Notes under the pieces: generated by a model | What the model saw: the letters and a program-made list of their open reading frames with translations, nothing else | Told to the model about the DNA's origin: nothing | Databases searched by the model: none | Shown: piece by piece, positions 57,215 to 64,000 of the stretch | Layout: every line of letters starts with the position of its first letter | Numbering within the stretch: position 1 is the first letter of the stretch | Made by a program: the position numbers and the translations under genes | NCBI GenBank assembly: GCA_947475525.1 | Contig: CANJMI010000009.1 | Coordinates: 62,001-126,000 of the forward strand | DNA length: 64,000 bases | DNA from: Polyangiaceae bacterium | Lineage (GTDB): Bacteria; Myxococcota_A; Polyangia; Polyangiales; Polyangiaceae | Direction: 5' to 3'

Positions 57215-60200
57215 ATGCGGAGCGTTGCGGTCGCGTGGGCATTGGTGTTTTGCGGCTGCGCACGTCACGTCGCGTCGCCGCCGATCCCCGCGTCGCGCCA
57301 GCCTTTGAGCGCCGCGCCAACGTTCATCGGACCTGGCCTCCTTGTCCCGGACATCGATGATTCATTGACTCCCGCTATGTTTCGTCGCGACGGCGTGACG
57401 CTGCATATGACGGCCGGACTTCGCGTCGTGCGGAACGCGAACGGCGACGTGGCGCTCGCCTCCGAGCGATTCAACGGGGCCGTCGAAGCGAGCGAACTAC
57501 CGAGCCGCCTCGGGGGAGGCTTCGTGTTCTACCAGTCGAACGGCCTCGCTACCAAGGTCTGGCGTGCGGACGATTGGACCGGCACGCTCGTCCCGCTGGC
57601 CGGTCTCTCGCGCCATACGGTAGAGCTGGTCGTCGGTTTTGACCGCCTCTACCTTCGGGGCATTTACAACGATATCATCGCGCTCGATCCCGCCACCGGC
57701 GCGCTCATGCCTCGGGGCTCGCTGCCGCTCTCGGCAGAGCAGGGTGCGATGGTGTTTGTCGACGGCTGGCGAGCGGTGGTTGACGCCGAGTTTCGCGGGC
57801 CGCTCGCGACCTTCGACGCGGGTGCGACTTGGCGTGCGGTCCCGGGCCTGACGAACGTGCGCGGCATTGTGGCCGAGGGCGGCGATCCGGTCATCTTCAC
57901 CGAAGGAGGGCGCGTTCGCGTGACGGCAGAGGGGGCGGCACCACTTGCCCAACCGCAGTCCGACGAGGAAGTCGTGGCCGACGACGAGGTCACCCCGGTG
58001 GCTCCACGTGGCCCCCTCGGCCTCAATCCGCTGCGGCTGGCGGTTGAGCGAGGATTGCCCGACTCCGCGACAACGGTACTCGTCGCCGATCACGGAAGGC
58101 TTGCGCGTGTGGCGGTGCCGAGCGGCCGCATCGTTGCGCTCACGGAGCCGGCTGCGCTGCAGCCCGAGGCCGAGTGTCAAGGCGTTCGCGTTGGCGACGG
58201 CCTCGGCTTTGTTTGTGGGACGAGCGGGGGACCGACGTCGATCCTACGTTTCATTGCGCCATATGATTTGCAGGAGATCTGGCGTTTCGAGGAGCCTCGG
58301 CTCGTGGCTTCGAGCGGCAATGGGCAGCTCGTCGTGCGCGGTGCATGTGGCCCCGATGCGATGCCGCCGCGCTCGGTGGCCCGGCCGCTCGTGCGCTCAG
58401 TGCGTGCGCCACTCGTGCGCTCGTTGCCGGCTCCACTCGTGCCGGCCAAGGCGGCTTATGTGCTGCCCAAGCCGGATGACCCTCGGCATCACTGTCTCCT
58501 CGATGGGCGCGGTGCGAAACGCGAGATCGTGGTCAAGGGTGAAGCCGGCTCCGAACGTATTGTCGCGCTGCGGGACGGTCGCGCTGCGGTGGTTGTGCCG
58601 CCGCGGCCCGGCGCCCCGCCGACGCTGAGTCTGCTTCACGGAAGCGAGGTCGCAGGCGTCCCGATTGTGATTCCCGACGAGCCGGAGTTGCTCGCCAACA
58701 TCGCGCGCAATGGGATGTGGCTCGACGGCATGTGGGAGACCGATTCGGGGGCACTCGGCGCGTGGGTCGAAGCCGGCGGGCGCGCGCTCGGCATCGAGGT
58801 TGCGCTGGATGGAAAGGTGTCATTTGGGACGCTCTACGATCACGGTGGCGATGTGGTTTTTTCCGGGCCGCTCGCGCTCGGCGTGTCAGCGGAAGTGGGG
58901 TTCGAATCGGTCGACGGCGGCAAACATTGGACGCGCTTCGTGTTGCCGCGCCTCCCCGATGTTGTCGATAACCGTACGCGCGGTTGTTCGGCTGCTGGAT
59001 GCTCGCTGCGCGGCTGGGTGCGCGCGGGCTGGTTCGAGCCGGGCACCTCGCCCGCTAGCGGCGTCGCAGGCGAAGGCCAGCGGTTCGGCGACCTTCGTGA
59101 GCCTTCCGAAGTCCCCGCGCGCGTCGTCACAATGGACGTGAGACCTTCACTCGAGCTCGTATGTGGGCTGCGTCCGACAACGCCTGCGGCTCCACGGCAG
59201 GCGGCCTCGGTCGCGGCCTCTGCGGATTCGGCCGCGCGTTCGCTTGGCGCGCTCGGTGTCAAAACTCCGGGACTTGCCGCGGCACCGCCGAACACCTGGC
59301 TCCCCTTCGATGACGTCGCGGCTCCGGCGCTCGGGGAAGGCCAACTCGGCGCGGCGCGTGGCTCGCTTCCTCAATCGTCGGTCCGTGCTTCGGTATACGC
59401 TTGGGGACCGAAGGCGACGGCATGGTCGCGCGGTGGAGTTTGGCAGGCGCGCTTCGACGACCGCTTTGCGTCCGAGGGTTGGGTGCGTTCCACCGAACGG
59501 GCGCGGGCTCCGTGGCTCGACTTCGACGCCGCGCTCGAAGCGCTCGGCGGGCGACCGCAGACTGCCTACGCGCAATGGAATGTGGTCCGAGACCCCGGAG
59601 GCCGCGCCGCGCTTATCAGTGTGTGCCGCGCGCATCTGAATCGTTGCGATCTGATTTCGGCTCCCGAAGGAGAAGCGCCGGTGTTGCTCGCGACGGGCGT
59701 GCCCATGCGACCGCCCTCCGAGTTCGGCGCGGTGAGGCTCGGAAATCGCTGGTATTTCCTTGTGGATCTCGGCGCGCCAGGGGGGCTCGAGCTATGGCGT
59801 GCCGACTCGCAGGGCGCATCGAAGGTCGCGCGAATTCAACGCGCCAACCGCCCGCGCAACTTTCCGCCCCACGCACCGGTGCTCACCCGCCGAGCCGATG
59901 GCTCCGGGCTCGGCCTCCTGGTCGCGATGCCGGAAGACAAAGTCGATCGCGGCACGAACATCGATTGGCTCATGTACTCGCTCGATGCGGACACGGGCGC
60001 TGTTGGAGCCCCTATTGCCATCGACCTGCGCTCGCGTGGCGCGGCGCTTCGACGATGCGAACCGGGGGAAGACGGCTGGCTCGCGGAGGTCTCAACGCTC
60101 ATCCCGACGGCTGTGACACTCAAAGGCGCAGCGGCGCACCTCGACGCCTTTGAGTACCGGCTTCGCCTCGAGTCGCGCGGCAGCTGCATCGACGCCATCG

Positions 60201-60337
60201 CGGCGCGTGCGAGCCGCGGACTTTCCACCATGCCCGGGGCCAATTGGAGCGCGCCCGCGCGTCGGCGTCCGATCCCGCTGACGGTCTTCGATTCGCCAAG
60301 CGGCAAGCGCATCGGGCTCGACTGTTTCGCTCCTTGA
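57215..60337 (+). CDS. Very large lipoprotein with Asp-box (BNR-like) beta-propeller segments
   Basis: The 1040-residue product begins with a signal and lipobox (LVFCGC). Most of the sequence is beta-rich with scattered Asp-box-like motifs (ATFDAGATWRAVPG near residue 198 and SVDGGKHWTRFVLP near 565), as in sialidase-like or Vps10-type propellers. A short PLVRSVRAPLVRSLPAPLV run near residue 390 is a local duplication. No glycosidase catalytic set is recognised. ATG 57215 is chosen because it begins the signal peptide. The gene is divergent from asd, 86 bases away, and its stop lies 31 bases from that of the esterase-like gene. Function unknown. Confidence 0.75.
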   Translation: MRSVAVAWALVFCGCARHVASPPIPASRQPLSAAPTFIGPGLLVPDIDDSLTPAMFRRDGVTLHMTAGLRVVRNANGDVALASERFNGAVEASELPSRLGGGFVFYQSNGLATKVWRADDWTGTLVPLAGLSRHTVELVVGFDRLYLRGIYNDIIALDPATGALMPRGSLPLSAEQGAMVFVDGWRAVVDAEFRGPLATFDAGATWRAVPGLTNVRGIVAEGGDPVIFTEGGRVRVTAEGAAPLAQPQSDEEVVADDEVTPVAPRGPLGLNPLRLAVERGLPDSATTVLVADHGRLARVAVPSGRIVALTEPAALQPEAECQGVRVGDGLGFVCGTSGGPTSILRFIAPYDLQEIWRFEEPRLVASSGNGQLVVRGACGPDAMPPRSVARPLVRSVRAPLVRSLPAPLVPAKAAYVLPKPDDPRHHCLLDGRGAKREIVVKGEAGSERIVALRDGRAAVVVPPRPGAPPTLSLLHGSEVAGVPIVIPDEPELLANIARNGMWLDGMWETDSGALGAWVEAGGRALGIEVALDGKVSFGTLYDHGGDVVFSGPLALGVSAEVGFESVDGGKHWTRFVLPRLPDVVDNRTRGCSAAGCSLRGWVRAGWFEPGTSPASGVAGEGQRFGDLREPSEVPARVVTMDVRPSLELVCGLRPTTPAAPRQAASVAASADSAARSLGALGVKTPGLAAAPPNTWLPFDDVAAPALGEGQLGAARGSLPQSSVRASVYAWGPKATAWSRGGVWQARFDDRFASEGWVRSTERARAPWLDFDAALEALGGRPQTAYAQWNVVRDPGGRAALISVCRAHLNRCDLISAPEGEAPVLLATGVPMRPPSEFGAVRLGNRWYFLVDLGAPGGLELWRADSQGASKVARIQRANRPRNFPPHAPVLTRRADGSGLGLLVAMPEDKVDRGTNIDWLMYSLDADTGAVGAPIAIDLRSRGAALRRCEPGEDGWLAEVSTLIPTAVTLKGAAAHLDAFEYRLRLESRGSCIDAIAARASRGLSTMPGANWSAPARRRPIPLTVFDSPSGKRIGLDCFAP

Positions 60338-60368
60338 GCTCGTGCGACCGGGAGACCCCGGCCCGCGT

Positions 60369-63353
60369 TCAGTTCGGCCAGTCGACCGTTGATTCACCCA
60401 TCGTGCGATAACGCTTGTCGATCTCGCCCATCAGCTCGAGCCACCACTTGTCCATCTGCGGACCGTCGGGGCGAATGCTGTCGGTGAAGAACGACCCGCG
60501 AATGCACTCGGCGTGACCTTCGCCGTCTTTACCGAGCGGCGCGCGGCACCGGCCGTCGACGTAAACGAGGATCGCCTTTTTCAGTCGTCGGTGCTGGGAG
60601 TCGGTGCTGCCATTCATCCAGTTTTTGAGAAAGACGATCGACGCCTGCAGATCTTCGGGCTTCATGCCGTAGCCGTGAAGCATGTAGATCACTGGGTAAC
60701 GCGCGGTTTGCAGATCCTTGTGCGCGTACCCGGGCGGCAGCGAGATCGCGACGGGGCCCGTTCGGCCGTCGCTCGCGGCGAAGTTAAAGTTGCAGTTGCC
60801 AATGATCTGGCACGGATCGACGCCCTCGACGGGATCGTCGCTGGAGCTCGGTGAGAGTGCGCGTGGCGCGTCGGGCCAACGCGAGCCAATGAAGTAGAGC
60901 GCCGATTGCAGTCGCGCGGTCACTTCATTTGCGGTCCCGACGTGCTGTCCCGAACCGTCTTCGACTTGCTTCGCGGAGGGTTCGTCGTGGCCGTACCGCA
61001 TGAACACCGCGCCCGGCATTTCGTCGTAGGCGACCTGCCCGGGATTGTAGCCATTCGGCACCGCGGGATCGAGTCCGAGCGGCATATTGAAGTCGCTGTA
61101 GAACGCCGTCGCGCGGCCGCGTCCAAGGAACGTGCCGGTGAGGTTTCTCGCAGCGACGGCGCAATTGAACAAGTCGCGCGTGCCGCCGTCGGTCCAAAAA
61201 TCGATACGCGAGAGCGCGGCGTCGTCGAGCGGTACCGCTACCGCACTCGGCCATCCGGCGACGATCGAGTGGGGGTCGTAATCCCACATGCGTTGAAGCC
61301 CCGGTGCCGCGGTAAACTTTCCGTCGCCTTCACCGTGGTCGTAGGGGCTCTTGCTCGTCGCGTCGACGCCATCGAGTCCGAAGTCGCGGTAGGGCTCTCC
61401 TGCCTCGAAGCGATGGTTGCCTTCGGTGCCGGTCGGATTGTACTGCGCGTCGTAGTCATCGCCCGAGGGATCGAGGTCGCTTGGGCCGTAGCCTGATTCG
61501 AGGCTGCTCGGCTTGCCGTCGGTGCCGACATCATCCCATGGCTCATGCCCGGCGCGGACGACTGGCTCGAGCTCGTCGCGTTTCCCGTTGCCGTTGTAGT
61601 CGACGGCGAGAGCGACCTCCATCGGCTGGTTGTTGCCGGCGTCGACCCACGTATTCGCCCACGGTGAGAGCGCCTCTTGCTGACTCGCCCCGTCGCAGAA
61701 CGTGATGACAGGGAACGTGCCGTCCGGGTTGAATTCGTCGTCGTAGTAGCTCGAAAACGTCTGATGGTACTTGCAGCGCTCTTTCGCGCATTGGGACCAA
61801 AGTTCCTGCTGGGTAGCCTCGTTCGGATCGTCTTCGAGCGGGTCGATGTAGACGCTGCACGCGTTGTTCGCGTGGTCACCCGTCTGGCTCTGGTGCTTGG
61901 GATCGACGCCCGCAGGCAGGTTGAGTTGCTCGGGGTTGTAACCGTTGGGGTTGCCGAACATCAGCGAGAGATCGCGGAAAATCTGCACGTATTCATTGCG
62001 ATCGAAATTGCCGCCGTTGCCCGTGCGTGGAAACTCGGCCCACCAAGCGTTGAACGACGAGCTGTGTTCGTACGGCTCATCCGACACGGGCATGAAGCGG
62101 CACGCGCCGTCTTTAGCGGGTTCGGTGACGACCCCGAAGCACTCCTCGTCGGGTTTGCAGTCGGCAGTCGTTTTGCACGATGCGGGCGTGAGTGGGATGT
62201 CTTCGAGTTTCGTGCCGGGCTTGATTGGACGGAAACCACCGACGTGATTCTCTGAGAGATGGTCGGCGAGCCACGTCCAGTCGATGGGCCCGCCGAGGGG
62301 CGCGACAACGTCGAATAGGTTGTGATGGCGCAGGCCGAATTGAGCAGTGCCCGCGCCGCCCATCGACACGCCGATCACGGCGCGGTGGGTGAGGCGTCGG
62401 CTCCGGGTCGCGGCTCCGGTGAGCCCTTCGGTGACGACTTGGTAGGTCCCGAGGCGCGGCACCTCGAACCGATAGATCCAGCTTCCGTCCGCCTTGCGGT
62501 AGGGGCGCGGATTGGTCACGGCGATCACGCGCGGCGTTTTGAATTTCGGTCCGCTGTGTACGACGTGCACGTGACGCCAGTGGGCGTTGTCCGGCATGCG
62601 TGCCGGATTGATCGGAACCTCGAGCGCGATGTCGCGCGGAAAGACCTTGTCGGGAGGGCCGAAGGTCACCGCAGGGCCGAGTGCTTTGTGGCCGCTCGGC
62701 ACGATGTCTTCGCCGCACCCAACCGAAGTGTCGAACGGCGCCACGCTCCAGCGGAAGCTGCCCGAGTTCGGGGCGTCGGCGCCTTTAGCGAGGTAGATCA
62801 CTGCATTTGCGAGCGCACCTTTGCCGGCTACGCGACCCGGTTCGCTGGCTGACACGCCGGCGGTGAGCATCGTCGGGCCAGAGCTGTCGGCGTCGGAGCA
62901 GGTGAGGGCGGTCGCGTCGGCCACGTGCACGGCGAGGGTGCCGGTGGCGTCGGTGCCGTCGCCCCGGGGGATCGTTGCGGTGATGGTCGAGTCGCCTTTT
63001 GCCGTGCCCGTAAGCTCGAGCAGAAAGGTCGGTTGCCCGTAGCGAACGGTCTGGTCGCTCGGTCCGGCGACGACGCTTGAATCGCTGCTAGCGAACGTTA
63101 CCGTCGCGGGGTCGCAGACGTCCGGATCGACGACGACGCGTACGCTTCGGTGCTGCCCCGGTGCGAGCACGATGAAGTTTGGCTCGAAGCGCACATTGAT
63201 GAACGTCGGCGCCGGGGGCAGGCACACCTCGCCAAGTGGAATCGCGGACGATGCACCGCCGGAGCCGGTCGACGAGTCGGTCGGCGAACAGCCGGGAGCC
63301 GCGATGGCTTGGAGGACGAACGCTGAGCCAAGCGCGAGAATGAAGCGACGCAT
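60369..63353 (-). CDS. Huge esterase-like lipoprotein with an apparently permuted hydrolase domain
   Basis: The 994-residue lipoprotein (lipobox APGC, Cys22) starts with a Ser/Gly tether and Ig-like strands to about residue 320. The esterase nucleophile elbow GVSMGGAGTAQFG (Ser330) follows. The central part holds calcium-site-like motifs (DYNGNGKRDELEP) and candidate acid and base residues (D722 or D727 in TDGGTRD, H789 in RYGHDEP, H804). The domain start normally lying upstream of the elbow, ARYPVIYMLHGYG at about 893-896, comes after all of this, and the protein ends at KRYRTMGESTVDWPN just where the elbow would be expected. The halves are thus in reversed order. A feruloyl-esterase/EstD-like activity is inferred. 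A good promoter abuts the start. Confidence 0.82.
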   Translation of the reverse strand: MRRFILALGSAFVLQAIAAPGCSPTDSSTGSGGASSAIPLGEVCLPPAPTFINVRFEPNFIVLAPGQHRSVRVVVDPDVCDPATVTFASSDSSVVAGPSDQTVRYGQPTFLLELTGTAKGDSTITATIPRGDGTDATGTLAVHVADATALTCSDADSSGPTMLTAGVSASEPGRVAGKGALANAVIYLAKGADAPNSGSFRWSVAPFDTSVGCGEDIVPSGHKALGPAVTFGPPDKVFPRDIALEVPINPARMPDNAHWRHVHVVHSGPKFKTPRVIAVTNPRPYRKADGSWIYRFEVPRLGTYQVVTEGLTGAATRSRRLTHRAVIGVSMGGAGTAQFGLRHHNLFDVVAPLGGPIDWTWLADHLSENHVGGFRPIKPGTKLEDIPLTPASCKTTADCKPDEECFGVVTEPAKDGACRFMPVSDEPYEHSSSFNAWWAEFPRTGNGGNFDRNEYVQIFRDLSLMFGNPNGYNPEQLNLPAGVDPKHQSQTGDHANNACSVYIDPLEDDPNEATQQELWSQCAKERCKYHQTFSSYYDDEFNPDGTFPVITFCDGASQQEALSPWANTWVDAGNNQPMEVALAVDYNGNGKRDELEPVVRAGHEPWDDVGTDGKPSSLESGYGPSDLDPSGDDYDAQYNPTGTEGNHRFEAGEPYRDFGLDGVDATSKSPYDHGEGDGKFTAAPGLQRMWDYDPHSIVAGWPSAVAVPLDDAALSRIDFWTDGGTRDLFNCAVAARNLTGTFLGRGRATAFYSDFNMPLGLDPAVPNGYNPGQVAYDEMPGAVFMRYGHDEPSAKQVEDGSGQHVGTANEVTARLQSALYFIGSRWPDAPRALSPSSSDDPVEGVDPCQIIGNCNFNFAASDGRTGPVAISLPPGYAHKDLQTARYPVIYMLHGYGMKPEDLQASIVFLKNWMNGSTDSQHRRLKKAILVYVDGRCRAPLGKDGEGHAECIRGSFFTDSIRPDGPQMDKWWLELMGEIDKRYRTMGESTVDWPN

Positions 63354-63359
63354 GATCCT

Positions 63360-63388
63360 TGAATAGGCGATCGGCTCGGCGCTGTCAG
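63360..63388 (-). promoter_or_regulatory. Leaderless-type promoter of the esterase-like gene
   Basis: On the minus strand CTGACA (63383-63388) and TATTCA (63360-63365) are 17 bases apart. The ATG at 63353 follows after 6 bases, which puts it at +1. AAGGA also lies two bases before the ATG, too close for ordinary Shine-Dalgarno pairing. Confidence 0.55.
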
Positions 63389-63399
63389 CTGTAGCGGAG

Positions 63400-64000
63400 C
63401 TACTTCGGGGGGGGCATTGACGACAACGTCGCGGTCGCCTTGCCGCTCACCTTCGCGACGACGGACGCGCACTGCACGTGGCCGAGCCAGCTCCCGTCGA
63501 ACCCCGTCAGCACGGCGTCGTTGTCGAACAGCGCTTGCCCCGAGGCCTTGAGCGGGATGACGGCGGACGTGTTGCCGGTCGCCGAGGCGTCGCGGGCGCG
63601 CTGCCACAAGGTCTCGAGTGCACCCTCGCACAGCGACTCGACGCATTCAGCGTTGCAGCTCGGTGCGCCGACAAGGCCGAGGTCGCCGCAGCCGACGAGC
63701 TTCGCGAGCGCATCTTTTACGGTCTCGGCGTTCATGGAGGACGCAAGCGCCGCTTCCGCAACGGTCGCGCCGATGTACCGCGAGGGGAGCATGAAGAGCG
63801 CACCGCCGAGGTGCAGTTCGTCATTCGGAGCGACGCCGACGGTCATCACGTAATCCTGCGGAGCACCCGTCTTGTCGCCCGCAAGCGCGCCTATCGACTC
63901 GAGCACGAAGAGGCCGTGCGACTCGTCGAGACTCGAGAGCGTCCCTCGAATTTGAGGTGGCTTCTTCGCGGCTGTTTGCGCCCACGCGATGAGCGCGTCG
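63400..64000 (-). CDS. Hypothetical protein, 5' end beyond the window
   Basis: About 200 residues are visible and the N-terminus is outside. A hydrophobic beta strand (GLFVLESIGALAGDKTG) and YVMTVGVAPNDELHLGGALFM precede a segment with cysteines (VGCGDLGLVGAPSCNAEC) that may form disulphides, and an Ala/Ser-rich end. I do not recognise the family. The Cys-rich part and the setting next to exported lipoproteins suggest a periplasmic or surface protein. Its stop is 46 bases upstream of the esterase-like gene start, in the same direction. Confidence 0.6.
   Translation of the reverse strand, partial: DALIAWAQTAAKKPPQIRGTLSSLDESHGLFVLESIGALAGDKTGAPQDYVMTVGVAPNDELHLGGALFMLPSRYIGATVAEAALASSMNAETVKDALAKLVGCGDLGLVGAPSCNAECVESLCEGALETLWQRARDASATGNTSAVIPLKASGQALFDNDAVLTGFDGSWLGHVQCASVVAKVSGKATATLSSMPPPK

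Overview
The window is high-GC, gene-dense chromosomal DNA, most likely from a myxobacterium (Myxococcota, Polyangiales-like). This is inferred from several things: many large lipoproteins with glycine-rich tethers and Cys-rich or MopE-type Asp/Cys repeats; a GltJ/AgmX-like zinc-ribbon/GYF membrane protein; a DNA-damage operator matching the remembered Myxococcus xanthus LexA box; and housekeeping genes of deltaproteobacterial type. I see no rRNA, tRNA, CRISPR array, insertion sequence, prophage or attachment site. Every gap between genes is shorter than about 210 bases. Both window edges cut through genes.

Layout. 1-5009 (minus): an IPT/TIG-Kelch lipoprotein followed by a TPR plus beta-barrel protein. 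5216-7617 (minus): imuA-imuB, with a LexA box sitting between its promoter elements. 7719-12923 (plus): prfB (with the programmed +1 frameshift), lysS, a lolC/E-type permease and lolD, all overlapping or nearly touching. 12946-14953 (minus): a LON-like protein, then folE with an overlapping SDR gene. 14979-21223: a Tat-exported hydrolase, hflX, a repeat-bearing lipoprotein, a NifU-like protein without cysteines, and envelope proteins of unknown function. 21257-25052: map, then recA and recN behind a second LexA box. 25199-33003 (minus): tamB-tamA type outer-membrane assembly pair. 33073-37787: a secreted nuclease-like lipoprotein, folB, a small conserved protein, rluD, a SUKH-like protein and a flippase-like membrane protein. 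37893-45724: a MopE-like lipoprotein, cstA, hrpB-moxR and an Mpo1-like protein. 45846-48597 (plus): a three-gene cassette for a diacetamido-uronic acid sugar nucleotide (wbpE-wbpD-wbpB type). 48618-53230 (minus): two lipoproteins flanking a patatin, a glutamine amidotransferase-like protein lacking its nucleophile, and asnS. 53270-64000: a SpoU-like methyltransferase, the GltJ-like protein, asd with a redox-dead thioredoxin-like lipoprotein, a large Asp-box lipoprotein, a very large esterase-like lipoprotein with the two halves of its hydrolase domain in reversed order, and a partial gene.

Three themes tie the window together. First, a DNA-damage module (imuA-imuB, recA-recN) shares LexA-type operators. 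Second, much of the coding capacity serves the envelope (Lol, Tam, many lipoproteins, sugar nucleotide synthesis). Third, at least seven genes have a sigma70-like -35/-10 pair placed only 6 to 8 bases before the start codon, which predicts leaderless or nearly leaderless mRNAs. I did not find a clear multi-gene novel defence or mobile system. The strongest unusual object is the apparently permuted esterase at 60369-63353.
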